A stretch of 64,000 nt of DNA from Roseobacter sp. SK209-2-6 (GCF_000169455.1 NZ_AAYC01000007.1:62001-126000), one strand, 5' to 3'. Counted from the stretch's first letter, positions 26,703 through 35,533 are shown. Program-made: numbers and translations. Notes: generated by a model from the letters alone, not told the origin.

Positions 26703-27446
26703 CTAGAGGAATTCAGCAACCGGTTCAGGTTGTGGCTGCGCAACCTGCAGCGCATCTTCCAGAGTGAGCGTTTTGCGGAACAGGGCACGACCCACAAGGG
26801 CGCCTGAGATATTGTTGATGTACTTCAAACGTGCAATGTCGTCCGCCCCACGAACAACGCCACTGGCGATCACCGGGGATTTTGCTTCTGAAGCGAGTTT
26901 AGAGATCAATCCAAGCTGCGCTTCGACATCAGACATATCGCTGTCGATATCCGTTACGATAATGCCCGCAAAGGGGTCCGACCCAAAGGCTGCGATAAAG
27001 CTCGAAGGGTCAAAGGCCCCCGCCTGGCGCCAACCTTCTGTCATGACCTGGCCCTCCCAGACATCTACCGCTAAAACGATCTGGTCCGGGTGATGCTTTG
27101 CCAGATCCGAAATCAGCGCAGGATCCAGCGCAGCCAATGTTCCGACAACGATGCGACCAGCGCCTTTGTCGATCCAGGTCTCGATGGTTTCGCGACTGCG
27201 CATCCCGCCGCCAAGCTGCACGGGGATCCCAGCTGTGCGGATGATTTCTTCAATCAGTTCAACATTGTCAGAGTTTCCCTGAAGCGCGTTGAAGTCCGTG
27301 ATGTGCATCCACTCCGCGCCAGCGGCGGCAAAGCTCTTGGCTGTTTCCACCGGATCGACATGCCAGACCATTGGTTCATCAAGCCGACCTTTGTCCAAGG
27401 TAACACAACGACCGTCCATCAGTTCCATTGTCGGGAATATCATCAT
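26703..27446 (-). CDS. HisA/HisF-like phosphoribosyl isomerase paralogue
   Basis: TIM-barrel protein of 247 residues close to HisA, which isomerises ProFAR in histidine synthesis. Phosphate-binding loops are present (QLGGGMR and LVGRALF), and the second catalytic Asp is kept (D128 in LAVDVWEG). The first catalytic Asp (position 8 in HisA, in AIDL) is Glu here (TMEL), and the second phosphate loop reads ASGV instead of ASGG. Start at 27446 has AGGAGG nine bases upstream. It sits alone between acpP and fabF, away from his genes. Probably a paralogue of altered function rather than the main HisA. Confidence 0.8.
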   Translation of the reverse strand: MMIFPTMELMDGRCVTLDKGRLDEPMVWHVDPVETAKSFAAAGAEWMHITDFNALQGNSDNVELIEEIIRTAGIPVQLGGGMRSRETIETWIDKGAGRIVVGTLAALDPALISDLAKHHPDQIVLAVDVWEGQVMTEGWRQAGAFDPSSFIAAFGSDPFAGIIVTDIDSDMSDVEAQLGLISKLASEAKSPVIASGVVRGADDIARLKYINNISGALVGRALFRKTLTLEDALQVAQPQPEPVAEFL

Positions 27447-27540
27447 GGCAGTAGCCCTCCTGGTTGCTATCAACTGCAAGTCTACCACAATAAGTGGCCT
27501 TGCCCAGCGAGGTTACGCCAGGACACCAGGGGAGAGACGA

Positions 27541-27576
27541 CGCAAAACGGCGCTCCCTGTCCAGGAAGCGCCGTTG
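27541..27576 (-). terminator. Terminator of acpP
   Basis: On the minus strand AACGGCGCT pairs with AGCGCCGTT (27567-27575 with 27546-27554), followed by a short T-run (TTTTGCG). It lies about 28 bases after the acpP stop and separates acpP from the HisA-like gene. Confidence 0.8.
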
Positions 27577-27603
27577 GAAAATTCACAAAACTGTGAACAG
27601 AGC

Positions 27604-27837
27604 TTAGGAAGCTTCAGTGATGAACTTCACTGCGTCGCCAAAGGTCTGGATGGTTTCCGCTGCATCGTCAGGGATTTCGATGCCGAATTCTTCTTCGAAC
27701 GCCATGACCAGCTCAACGGTGTCCAGGCTGTCGGCGCCCAGATCGTCGATGAAGGACGCAGCTTCGGTTACTTTGTCTTCTTCAACACCCAGGTGCTCTA
27801 CAACGATCTTTTTTACGCGGTCTGCGACGTCGCTCAT
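27604..27837 (-). CDS. acpP: Acyl carrier protein
   Basis: 77-residue acidic carrier of growing acyl chains. Serine 37 in [10 protein letters not shown] is the 4'-phosphopantetheine attachment site, and helix II ([19 protein letters not shown]) is canonical. Nearby fabD, fabG and fabF are its partners. The strong terminator downstream and the long upstream region suggest it also has its own abundant transcript. Confidence 0.98.
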   Translation of the reverse strand: MSDVADRVKKIVVEHLGVEEDKVTEAASFIDDLGADSLDTVELVMAFEEEFGIEIPDDAAETIQTFGDAVKFITEAS

Positions 27838-28255
27838 GTCAATTCCTCATTCTTCAGGGCAGCTTGCCCGGTTGTGCCCGAACCCGCAGGGGCTGGCGTT
27901 AGATTGCCCTGCCGGGCGGTTCTGCCTCCTAAACGCGGAGACGGCCTGGTCGAACCCCAAGAGCAGGCCCCGCCAGATACAGATATGCGCCGCCTATAGC
28001 ATAGTCGGCGACAGAGGCAAATGGTTTCCCGGTCTCAGCTCTGTTCTGAGCTCGGGTCTCTCACCTCTGCAGTGACAGCAGATGGAGGCTCTCTCAACTT
28101 CAAACAAGACTTACCCGAGGAAAAGCGTGGTAAGTTTCTGAAAAAAGACAGAAAGACCTGTCAGCTACCATTTGTTGGCGGGGCATTTTTCCGCCCCAGG
28201 CGCTGTTTTCGGGCTGGAATACCATCGCATTCCACCCCCAAAACACAGGCGAAAA
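27838..28255. other. acpP upstream region
   Basis: 418 bases between fabG and acpP, holding the acpP promoter and leader. A GGGGC/GCCCC hairpin on the minus strand near 28180-28200 lies after fabG but has no T-run. No ORF on either strand has native-looking composition. Confidence 0.5.
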
Positions 28256-28993
28256 TCAGAGCATCGCCATGCCGCCATTCACATGCAACGTAGTGCCTGT
28301 GACATAGCCAGATTCCTCGCTCGCCAGATAAAGCACCGCCGATGCAATCTCTTTCGAATCTCCCATTCGACCTGCGGGGATTTGGGTCAGGATTGCGTCT
28401 TTTTGCTTGTCATTCAGCTTTTCGGTCATCGCGGTCGCAATGAAACCAGGAGCCACCGCGTTGACGGTAATGCCCCGGTTCGCGACCTCATAGGCCAGCG
28501 ATTTCGACATCCCGATCATCCCCGCCTTGGAGGCCGCGTAGTTGCCCTGACCCGGGTTCCCGGTTGAGCCAACAACAGAGGAGATATTGATGATCCGCCC
28601 CCAACGCGCTTTCATCATGCCACGCAGAACGCCGCGGCACAGGCGCATGGTAGAGGTAAGGTTCACGTCCAGAACGCTCTGCCATTCCTCATCTTTCATG
28701 CGCATGAAGAGGTTGTCGCGGGTGATGCCTGCGTTGTTCACCAGAACATCAACCGAGCCCATGGCTTCGGCCGCCTGTTTGGGCAGTGCTTCCACCGCTT
28801 CTGCATCCGAAAGATTGCAGGTCAGAACATGGGCCCGTTCGCCTAGCTCTTCCGCCAGAGCGTTCAGCGGCTCTTCGCGTGTGCCCGAAAGCGCAACAGT
28901 TGCTCCTGCAGCATGCAGAGCGCGGGCAATGTCACCACCAATGCCACCTGAAGCGCCGGTTACCAGGGCATTCTTGCCGGTCAGATCAAACAT
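28256..28993 (-). CDS. fabG: 3-oxoacyl-ACP reductase
   Basis: NADPH-dependent short-chain dehydrogenase reducing beta-ketoacyl-ACP. It has 245 residues from the start MFDLTGKN at 28993, the usual length. The cofactor loop is TGASGGIG, the catalytic Tyr-Lys pair is in YAASK, and the Ser is in NISSVVGS. A longer frame to 29050 overlaps fabD and has no support. It follows fabD by 16 bases. Confidence 0.97.
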   Translation of the reverse strand: MFDLTGKNALVTGASGGIGGDIARALHAAGATVALSGTREEPLNALAEELGERAHVLTCNLSDAEAVEALPKQAAEAMGSVDVLVNNAGITRDNLFMRMKDEEWQSVLDVNLTSTMRLCRGVLRGMMKARWGRIINISSVVGSTGNPGQGNYAASKAGMIGMSKSLAYEVANRGITVNAVAPGFIATAMTEKLNDKQKDAILTQIPAGRMGDSKEIASAVLYLASEESGYVTGTTLHVNGGMAML

Positions 28994-29009
28994 TCTTTTT
29001 CCTCGTTCC

Positions 29010-29945
29010 TTATGCTTCCAACGCCGCTTTGACGTCTGCATCGGTTCCAACCTGACGTGACGCCAGGCTGCGATCTATTTTTCGAATCATGCCAGAGAGC
29101 GCTTTACCTGCGCCAATCTCCCAGAATTCAGTCACACCCTTGGCCGCCATGGCCTGCACACTTTCGCGCCAGCGCACGGATCCGGTCACCTGTTCGACCA
29201 ACAATTCACGGATCAGGGCGGGATCAGTCACCTCATCAGCGCGCACATTGGCAATCAGGGGAACCTTTGGCGCTTGAATTTCCACAGCTGTCAGGGCCTC
29301 GGCCATGACATCCGCCGCCGGCTGCATCAGGGCACAATGGAACGGCGCAGAAACCGGAAGCATCACGGCACGCTTCGCTCCGCGGGATTTGGCGATCTCT
29401 GCAGCCCGCTCAACCGCCGCTTTGTGGCCAGAAACCACGACCTGAGTGGGGTCATTGTCATTTGCGGCCTGAACAACCTCGCCCTCCGCTGCGGCCTCTG
29501 CCGCAACCTCTTTGACGGTTGCAAAGTCGAGCCCCAGAAGAGCCGCCATAGCGCCAACACCAACGGGAACTGCGCTTTGCATGGCCTGCCCGCGGGTCCG
29601 CAACAGTCGAGCAGTATCAGCCAGAGAGATCGCGCCCGCCGCAGCTAGGGCTGAGTATTCCCCAAGGCTGTGACCTGCAACAAATCCCGCCTTCTCAATG
29701 GTGATCCCTTCCGCCTCAAGCGCCTTCATCGCAGCAATGGATGTGGCCATCAAAGCAGGCTGAGCATTCTGGGTCAGCGTCAGCGTCTCGATCTCACCCT
29801 CCCAGATCAGGTCACTGAGCTTTTCACCCAGCGCGTCATCCACTTCCTCGAAAACGGATTTTGCTGCCGGGAAAGCCTCTGCCAGAGCCTTTCCCATACC
29901 GATGGTCTGGGCACCCTGACCAGGGAACACAAATGCGATTGTCAT
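29010..29945 (-). CDS. fabD: Malonyl CoA-ACP transacylase
   Basis: Loads malonyl groups onto ACP. It has 311 residues; the nucleophile is S93 in GHSLGEYSA, and the N-terminal FVFPGQGAQ motif is present. The start at 29945 has GAGG upstream; the annotated longer frame would add 44 unrelated residues. First gene of the fabD-fabG pair; the region 29946-30181 carries the divergent promoters for fabD and the cytochrome b561 gene. Confidence 0.97.
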   Translation of the reverse strand: MTIAFVFPGQGAQTIGMGKALAEAFPAAKSVFEEVDDALGEKLSDLIWEGEIETLTLTQNAQPALMATSIAAMKALEAEGITIEKAGFVAGHSLGEYSALAAAGAISLADTARLLRTRGQAMQSAVPVGVGAMAALLGLDFATVKEVAAEAAAEGEVVQAANDNDPTQVVVSGHKAAVERAAEIAKSRGAKRAVMLPVSAPFHCALMQPAADVMAEALTAVEIQAPKVPLIANVRADEVTDPALIRELLVEQVTGSVRWRESVQAMAAKGVTEFWEIGAGKALSGMIRKIDRSLASRQVGTDADVKAALEA

Positions 29946-30181
29946 AAGGACCTCATCCTTCACTGCCATTTGCTTCGGTTTAGACGCAGCTGACGCAACG
30001 TACAAGAGAACAGCGATGAGGTCGCGCGATATGGCGTCAGGACTACATGCTTCTGGCCAGTCTAAACTTGCGCACAAATTCTGTGCAAAGGTGAAGAAGG
30101 CCCTCGCTTTGCACAGCAGCTTTCAATGCCTAAGTTGAGGATGAATACCTAGCGCTCTCACGACAACAAGGATCCACTGCC

Positions 30182-31489
30182 GTGCCAATACAAAATTCAG
30201 CGCAGCGCTATGGCAGCATAGCAAAGTTTTTCCACTGGCTAACGGCCCTCTTGATGCTAACGGTGTTTCCGCTTGGGCTCGTTGCAAGCAACCTTTCACA
30301 CTCCATACTCAGCGCAGAGTTTGATGGTTCGGCAGAGACGATTGCGCGCGCAGTTCTTCTGTTCTCTATCCACAAAACTCTTGGCGTGACGATCTTCTTT
30401 GTCGCGATTGCGCGCATCCTTTGGGCCCTGACACAGCCTAAGCCAGGGCTTTTGCACCCCGAGAACAAACCCGAAGCCTTTGCCGCGGAAACGGTTCACT
30501 GGCTTCTTTATGGGGCCATGCTGATCGCACCACTTTCCGGCTGGATCCATCATGCGGCCACCACCGGTTTTGCTCCAATCTGGTGGCCCTTTGGACAGGA
30601 CCTCCCCTTTGTTCCCAAATCCGAAGGCCTAGCCGCGCTCTTTGGTACACTGCATTGGCTGGCGGTCTTCACCCTGCTTGGCGCCTTTGGGCTGCATGTT
30701 GCTGGGGCATTGAAACATGCCGTTATTGACCGCGACGCGACGCTTCAGCGGATGCTGCCAGGGAACTCTGATCTGCCTGCCCCACGCGCGCAAAAGCACG
30801 CCATCCTGCCAGCCTTTGCGGCACTGGCGATCTGGGTGGCCGTTCTGGGTGCTGGCAGTCAGCTTCTAGGTTCGAACCATGATCACGCCTCTGATCATAG
30901 CCAGGCGGATGCTGCCGTGGCAGTGCAACAAGAGGGTGCAACCGCTGAAACCGACAGCACCTGGGCCACAGAGCCTGCTCAAAACGACGCTGCGACGCTT
31001 GCCTCCAACTGGCGGGTTGAGAACGGGAGCATTTCTATCACCATTCAGCAGATGGGCAGCGCTGTCACTGGGCAATTCAACAGCTGGGATGCGCAAATCC
31101 AGTTCGAGGAGCCAACCGCTCCGGGCCCAGCAGGGCGAGTTGATGTTGAGATCGACATCACTTCGCTCAGCTTGGGTTCTGTGACCGACCAAGCAATGGG
31201 TGCGGACTATTTCGACAGTGCCAGTTTTCCAACCGCCCGCTTCCAGGCTGAACTGTCAAAAGGCACATCCGGTTACGAGGCTGTGGGAACTCTGACGCTG
31301 AGAGGGAAAAGCCTGCCCCTGTCCTTCCTCTTTGATCTGCAACTCAACGGGGACAAGGCCACGATGCAGGCCCAGGCTTCTGTAAACCGAATGGATTTTG
31401 ACATCGGCCTTGGCACCAAAGACGAAGGATCACTGGGCTATGAAGTCGTGATTGTAGTAGCGCTTGATGCAGTCAATACCGGTGACTGA
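30182..31489 (+). CDS. Cytochrome b561 / YceI domain fusion protein
   Basis: 435 residues in two parts. Residues 1 to about 230 are a b561-type membrane domain with four to five membrane segments and the axial histidines expected in FFHWLTALLM, HWLLYGAMLIAPLSGWIHH and HWLAVFTLLG. The C-terminal 200 residues are a YceI-type lipocalin-like domain (WRVENGSISI ... DYFDSASFPTARF ... LTLRGKSLPLSF). GTG start with AAGGA upstream. A separate YceI gene lies 561 bases further, so the two may act together, perhaps carrying isoprenoid quinone or a similar lipid; this is inferred from the YceI family. Confidence 0.88.
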   Translation: MPIQNSAQRYGSIAKFFHWLTALLMLTVFPLGLVASNLSHSILSAEFDGSAETIARAVLLFSIHKTLGVTIFFVAIARILWALTQPKPGLLHPENKPEAFAAETVHWLLYGAMLIAPLSGWIHHAATTGFAPIWWPFGQDLPFVPKSEGLAALFGTLHWLAVFTLLGAFGLHVAGALKHAVIDRDATLQRMLPGNSDLPAPRAQKHAILPAFAALAIWVAVLGAGSQLLGSNHDHASDHSQADAAVAVQQEGATAETDSTWATEPAQNDAATLASNWRVENGSISITIQQMGSAVTGQFNSWDAQIQFEEPTAPGPAGRVDVEIDITSLSLGSVTDQAMGADYFDSASFPTARFQAELSKGTSGYEAVGTLTLRGKSLPLSFLFDLQLNGDKATMQAQASVNRMDFDIGLGTKDEGSLGYEVVIVVALDAVNTGD

Positions 31490-31517
31490 CAGGTAACTCT
31501 CGAGTTCAGAAAACACT

Positions 31518-31549
31518 GAACGCTCTGTTGCTGCAGGGCGTTCTTTTTT
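31518..31549 (+). terminator. Terminator of the cytochrome b561-YceI gene
   Basis: GAACGCTCT pairs with AGGGCGTTC (one G-U pair) around an eight-base loop, followed by six T. Confidence 0.85.
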
Positions 31550-31980
31550 GGCATCACACCAGTTGGGCCCTTTGCCAGCACAAATTTATACTGCATCCTT
31601 TGTCTATGCAGGCACTTATTTCTTTTGATCGGAATTTTGGCGAAGACTGGCACGGACCGCTTTGGATCCTTAGGACACCGGAGAATGAGGATTGGTTCAA
31701 TCGGCAGGGAAAACTCCTTGCAGGCAGTGCTTTATTCCTCTGCATATCGGGCGAGCCCCCTGTTGAAACCTGCTTCGCGTGTTGTGGAACGTACAGGATC
31801 ACCATCCAAGAAGTACCTCGGTCCAAGTGAGAGGGTTTCCCTTGGACCCTTCTGTCCTCGCAGCGCTTCGGAAGGAAGGTCTGGAACCTACAAGTGTTTG
31901 GGCCTCGGACAATCGTTTCTTTCTGGACATAGCGCCCCAGAATTGAACTGCAAAATTTCCCTTTCTTTGCCAATCAAACG

Positions 31981-32018
31981 AAACAAGAAATGCCGCGTTC
32001 CTTGGGGAAACGCGGCAT
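31981..32018 (-). terminator. Terminator of the YceI gene
   Basis: Minus-strand ATGCCGCGTT pairs with AACGCGGCAT around nine bases, followed by TTCTTGTTT. It lies about 33 bases after the stop of the 32051-32626 gene. Confidence 0.88.
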
Positions 32019-32050
32019 CTCTGATCAGCATTGTTGAAAGCGTCGAAAGT

Positions 32051-32626
32051 TTATTCGGCCTTCATTGCCTCGATCGAAATCTGCAGCTGCACTTCGTCGC
32101 TGACGAAGGGGGCAAATTTTCCGAGGTTGAAATCAGAACGCACCAGCGAGGCTGTCGCGTCAAATCCGGCCCATGGCTTGCCCGCCATTGGGTGATCGCC
32201 GGTCTGGTTCAGCTTGGCATCCAGCACAACAGGCTTGGTCACGCCATTCAGGGTCAGATCACCGGTGATTTTGGCAGTGGAATCGCCCGTCACTTCAATC
32301 GCAGTGGATTTAAATGTGATCTGATCATCGCCATTTGCCGCAAAGAAATCTTTGGACATGAAATGATCAAAACGCGCTTCCCAGCCTGTCAGCATGGAAG
32401 ACAGTGGCATCGAAACGGAAACGCTCGAGTTGGCAGGCGCTTCCTGATCGAACATCACCTCGCCTTCAAAGCCGGAAAACATCCCCCATGTGGTCGAATA
32501 GCCAAGGTGATTATAGTTGAACAGAACCTGGCTGTGGCTGGCATCGAGAACATATTTTTCCGGGGCGGCCTGAACTGCAGCTGCACTAAGCCCTGCAAAT
32601 GCAGCAGCGAGAATGATCTTTTTCAT
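32051..32626 (-). CDS. YceI family periplasmic protein
   Basis: 191 residues with an N-terminal signal peptide (MKKIILAAAFAGLSAAAVQA), then a YceI beta-barrel domain (YVLDASHSQVLFNYNHLGYS, ITGDLTLNGVTKPVVLDAKL, SDFNLGKF). Members bind isoprenoid-like lipids in a hydrophobic pocket. It stands opposite the b561-YceI fusion; both share the YceI domain. AGAGC upstream of the start is a weak ribosome binding site. Which ligand it carries is not known. Confidence 0.93.
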   Translation of the reverse strand: MKKIILAAAFAGLSAAAVQAAPEKYVLDASHSQVLFNYNHLGYSTTWGMFSGFEGEVMFDQEAPANSSVSVSMPLSSMLTGWEARFDHFMSKDFFAANGDDQITFKSTAIEVTGDSTAKITGDLTLNGVTKPVVLDAKLNQTGDHPMAGKPWAGFDATASLVRSDFNLGKFAPFVSDEVQLQISIEAMKAE

Positions 32627-32869
32627 GGGTCAGAGCTCCGTTGGATCTGAAGATTGTTTCTACACTTCAAATTCTGGGTTCAGTGCGATTGAAATGAAAG
32701 AGACATTTTCCAACACGTTCTGTTGTGAAATGAACAATTCATCTGCGACTTTTTGCACAGACAGGGGGTGGGGTGCAGAAAACCGCGCATGAGGGTGGCA
32801 GTCTTCACAGCCTCGTGATCTTCAAGAGCGACGGAATTTAGGACGGCGGATAATTAGGCTAATCGAATC

Positions 32870-33400
32870 TTAGCTGAACAGTTGAACCGCCCCGCTTAGC
32901 TGATCGCGCAGCTGGCTACGGGCAAAAGAGCTGTCCAGAGGGACTTCAACCAGGAAGCTGCCATCTCGTTCGTAGAAAATAGCGGATGTTTCCGTCAGCC
33001 GGGCGCCACCGATTGTATCATAGCGCCGACGCAGTACTGTGCGGGCCCTGCCCCGACGGTCACGTTTGAGCGCACGCAATTCCTGGCGCACCGGATCAAA
33101 ACAGACCTCTGGCAGATCGCGATGATCACGCAGCGTGACCAGGATCAGCCCCAGAACAGCAAAAACCAGCGAGACCCCAACCTTGATGAGGTTCATTTCT
33201 GGGTCATTCGGACTACCGTGCACCAGCCAGACACCGGCGGCACTCAGAAGCATTGCAACGCCAAGCGCACGCATCAGATAGGCCCTGATCTGCCAATGGG
33301 CCTCAAACTTCAGAACCAAAGGCACCGCTGCCGCATGCTTGCGGGCTCTTATCACCGCCGATTGGGGGTTGAAGGAGGTGGAAATGGCTTGATGGGTCAT
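32870..33400 (-). CDS. Hypothetical membrane protein with two transmembrane segments
   Basis: 176-residue protein I do not recognise. Two membrane segments (about 41-61 and 71-91) follow a basic N-terminus, then a cytoplasmic-type C-terminal half with a basic stretch (RALKRDRRGRARTVLRRRYD) and a beta-rich tail. The C-terminal half could be a PH-like domain judging by its strand pattern, but that is only a guess. AGGG precedes the ATG. A perfect CtrA-type box lies about 47 bases upstream of the start, so expression may follow the CtrA regulon. Confidence 0.8.
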   Translation of the reverse strand: MTHQAISTSFNPQSAVIRARKHAAAVPLVLKFEAHWQIRAYLMRALGVAMLLSAAGVWLVHGSPNDPEMNLIKVGVSLVFAVLGLILVTLRDHRDLPEVCFDPVRQELRALKRDRRGRARTVLRRRYDTIGGARLTETSAIFYERDGSFLVEVPLDSSFARSQLRDQLSGAVQLFS

Positions 33401-33446
33401 CTGCTTTTGCCCTTTTTGCGTATCACAGGGTCAGATCCCTGCACTT

Positions 33447-33461
33447 TTAACTTTTCGTTAA
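33447..33461. promoter_or_regulatory. Candidate CtrA-binding box
   Basis: TTAA, seven bases, TTAA followed by C: an exact CtrA full-site match. It lies 47 bases before the start of the minus-strand membrane protein gene and about 230 before rpsF, so the former is the likelier target. Inferred from the motif. Confidence 0.5.
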
Positions 33462-33626
33462 CCATGTTTGACTGCAGGAATGCGTCAGCATTTGGGCGGA
33501 AGTCGGGATTTATCGGAATTGACTTCCAATCGCAGCCTCTGGGCCATGTTTTGCCTTGCCCTTTTTGCAGCAGCGGATATATGGGGCCATCCTTCCGCGA
33601 TTTTTTCGATCCGCGTAGACTCTCGT

Positions 33627-33656
33627 GACAGGGCAGCGGAAGGCAAACCGCCCCGT
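33627..33656 (+). promoter_or_regulatory. Structured leader hairpin before rpsF (possible S6:S18 autoregulation site)
   Basis: GACaGGGcaGCGG pairs with CCGCCCCGTC, leaving two bulges and an eight-base loop, 35 bases before the rpsF start. Leaders of rpsF in many bacteria bind the S6:S18 dimer to control translation. The match to that RNA family is not verified. Confidence 0.35.
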
Positions 33657-33691
33657 CTATGAAATGCGCCTAGACACAAACAGGAGTTCGC

Positions 33692-34045
33692 ATGCCCCTT
33701 TATGAGCATGTAATGATTGCGCGTCAGGACCTGTCCAACTCGCAAGCTGAAGGCCTCATCGAACATTTTGGTGCCGTTCTGGCTGACAACGAAGGTAAAC
33801 TCGTTGACAGTGAGTACTGGGGCGTCAAGACCATGGCCTACAAGATCAACAAAAACCGCAAAGGTCACTATTCCTTCCTGCGCACCGATGCATCTGCAGC
33901 GGCCGTTCAGGAAATGGAACGCCTGATGCGCCTGCATGATGACGTTATGCGCGTTCTGACCATCAAGGTCGACGAGCACGCCGAGGGCCCTTCGGTCCAG
34001 ATGCAGAAACGTGACGAACGCGACAACCGTCGCGAGCGCCGCTGA
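33692..34045 (+). CDS. rpsF: 30S ribosomal protein bS6
   Basis: 117-residue small-subunit protein that pairs with bS18 on 16S rRNA. N-terminal MPLYEHVMIARQDL and central MAYKINKNRKGHY are canonical. The C-terminal tail is charged. CAGGAG precedes the ATG. First gene of rpsF-rpsR-rplI. Confidence 0.98.
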   Translation: MPLYEHVMIARQDLSNSQAEGLIEHFGAVLADNEGKLVDSEYWGVKTMAYKINKNRKGHYSFLRTDASAAAVQEMERLMRLHDDVMRVLTIKVDEHAEGPSVQMQKRDERDNRRERR

Positions 34046-34073
34046 TCTAAGCTTGAGAAAAGGACGCTAAACA

Positions 34074-34301
34074 ATGGCCGCAAAACCATTTTTCCGCCGC
34101 CGCAAAGTGTGCCCCTTCTCGGGCGACAACGCGCCGAAGATCGATTACAAAGACACCCGTCTGCTGCAGCGCTACATCTCTGAGCGTGGCAAAATCGTTC
34201 CTTCCCGCATCACCGCCGTTTCGGCAAAGAAGCAGCGTGAACTGGCCCGTGCTATCAAGCGCGCCCGCTTCCTCGCCCTGCTGCCCTACGCCGTGAAGTA
34301 A
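34074..34301 (+). CDS. rpsR: 30S ribosomal protein bS18
   Basis: 75-residue protein with the canonical [14 protein letters not shown] and [21 protein letters not shown] motifs. It partners bS6 in the platform of the 30S subunit. It lies 28 bases after rpsF and 12 before rplI. Confidence 0.98.
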   Translation: MAAKPFFRRRKVCPFSGDNAPKIDYKDTRLLQRYISERGKIVPSRITAVSAKKQRELARAIKRARFLALLPYAVK

Positions 34302-34313
34302 GGAGATAAGCAG

Positions 34314-34931
34314 ATGCAAGTTATCCTTCTTGAGCGTGTGGCCAAACTGGGTCAGATGGGCGACGTCGTAGACGTAAAGTCCGGTTATGCTCGCAACTTC
34401 CTGCTGCCTCAGGGCAAAGCCAAGACAGCATCGGAAGCCAACCTGGCTGCTTTTGAAGAGCAAAAAGCGCAGCTGGAAGCCCGTAACCTGGAAACCAAAA
34501 AAGAAGCAGAAGCACTGTCTGAAAAGCTGGATGGCCAGCAGTTCATCGTGATTCGCTCCGCTTCCGACGCTGGTGCCCTTTACGGTTCGGTTACCCCACG
34601 CGACGCCGCCGACGCAGCGACTGCCGATGGGTTCACCGTCGACAAGAAACAGATTGCTCTGATCGCACCGATCAAAGAACTGGGTCTGCACACAGTTCTG
34701 GTGAATCTGCACCCTGAAGTCGAAGCTGAAATCAAGCTGAACGTTGCACGTTCCGCTGAAGAAGCTGAGCTGCAGGCCTCTGGCAAGTCGATCCAAGAGC
34801 TGGCTGCGGAAGAAGAAGCTGCTGCTGAATTCGAAATCGCCGAACTCTTCGACGATATCGGTTCTGCCGCTTCTGATGACGACGAGGGCGACGCTCCGGC
34901 AGCTGCCGAAAGCGAAGAAACCTCAGCTTGA
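34314..34931 (+). CDS. rplI: 50S ribosomal protein bL9 with acidic C-terminal extension
   Basis: 205 residues, longer than the usual 150. The N-terminal domain [30 protein letters not shown] and the central helix are canonical; the last 50 residues are an acidic Ala/Glu/Asp tail ([16 protein letters not shown]...). Such tails occur in Rhodobacterales. It binds 23S rRNA at the L1-stalk side. A terminator follows. Confidence 0.97.
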   Translation: MQVILLERVAKLGQMGDVVDVKSGYARNFLLPQGKAKTASEANLAAFEEQKAQLEARNLETKKEAEALSEKLDGQQFIVIRSASDAGALYGSVTPRDAADAATADGFTVDKKQIALIAPIKELGLHTVLVNLHPEVEAEIKLNVARSAEEAELQASGKSIQELAAEEEAAAEFEIAELFDDIGSAASDDDEGDAPAAAESEETSA

Positions 34932-34957
34932 TCCAAGATCAGCCCTGAAATTCTGGA

Positions 34958-34986
34958 AAGGCCATCCGATTTGGGTGGCCTTTTTC
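34958..34986 (+). terminator. Terminator of rpsF-rpsR-rplI
   Basis: AAGGCCATCC pairs with GGTGGCCTT (one mismatch near the loop), with the T-run of the stem continuing as TTTTTC. Confidence 0.85.
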
Positions 34987-35054
34987 TTTCGGACTAGCCC
35001 AGAGCAAGCATTCGCTCTACCCTTTCGCTATCAGTCTTTTGAAGGGTATTTGTT

Positions 35055-35423
35055 ATGTTGAAAAAAGCTATTCCCACCCTTGGCAGCTGCTGCCTTGCTC
35101 TGTTGCTTACGGCCTGCAACACCGTCCCGCTTGACGCACCTTTGCAGGTCTCAGGTCCCCTGGGCACCAATTTCAATGCGGATGAGGCCCAATGCCGCTC
35201 CGAGGCACGCCGAGTTGGCCAAGGCCACATAGGTCAGACTGCTGCGATTGGCGGCGTTGGCGGTGCCTTGGTCGGTTCTATCGAAAGCAGCGATGATGCC
35301 TTGGCAGGTGCCGTGATCGGCGCTGCAATTGGTGCTGCGGCTGCGGATGCAGAAGTGAAACAGGCCCGCCGCCAGTATCTGGTGCGCTGCATGCAACAAA
35401 GGGGCCACCCCGTAACCGGTTAA
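35055..35423 (+). CDS. Glycine-zipper lipoprotein
   Basis: 122-residue putative outer-membrane lipoprotein. Lipobox LTAC gives Cys21. A glycine/alanine-rich segment (AAIGGVGGALVG ... LAGAVIGAAIGAAAADAE) is of the glycine-zipper type found in envelope proteins. One more cysteine pair (AQCRSEA, VRCMQQ) could form a disulfide. Standing alone after the ribosomal operon. Function unknown. Confidence 0.85.
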   Translation: MLKKAIPTLGSCCLALLLTACNTVPLDAPLQVSGPLGTNFNADEAQCRSEARRVGQGHIGQTAAIGGVGGALVGSIESSDDALAGAVIGAAIGAAAADAEVKQARRQYLVRCMQQRGHPVTG

Positions 35424-35495
35424 ACCCGCCACGCTAACTGGCCTCAACTTGCTCTTAGTCTACGCCAGACCATTCCCTGGTGTAGGCAAGGCACT

Positions 35496-35533
35496 GCGCA
35501 GCGCTTCGGAGAAGAACCGCCGAAGCGCTGCGC
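35496..35533. repeat. Long perfect hairpin (14-bp stem)
   Basis: GCGCAGCGCTTCGG pairs perfectly with CCGAAGCGCTGCGC around ten bases, between the lipoprotein gene and the transglycosylase gene. It has no T-run; it could end transcription of the lipoprotein gene or stabilise its mRNA. A smaller hairpin precedes it at 35459-35485. Confidence 0.65.

Larger units (their letters stand above)
31490..32050. other. Convergent intergenic region
   Basis: 561 bases between two converging genes, bounded by a terminator on each side (31518-31549 and 31981-32018). The 430 bases between them hold only small ORFs of poor composition on both strands. I see no mobile-element or RNA signature. Confidence 0.55.
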
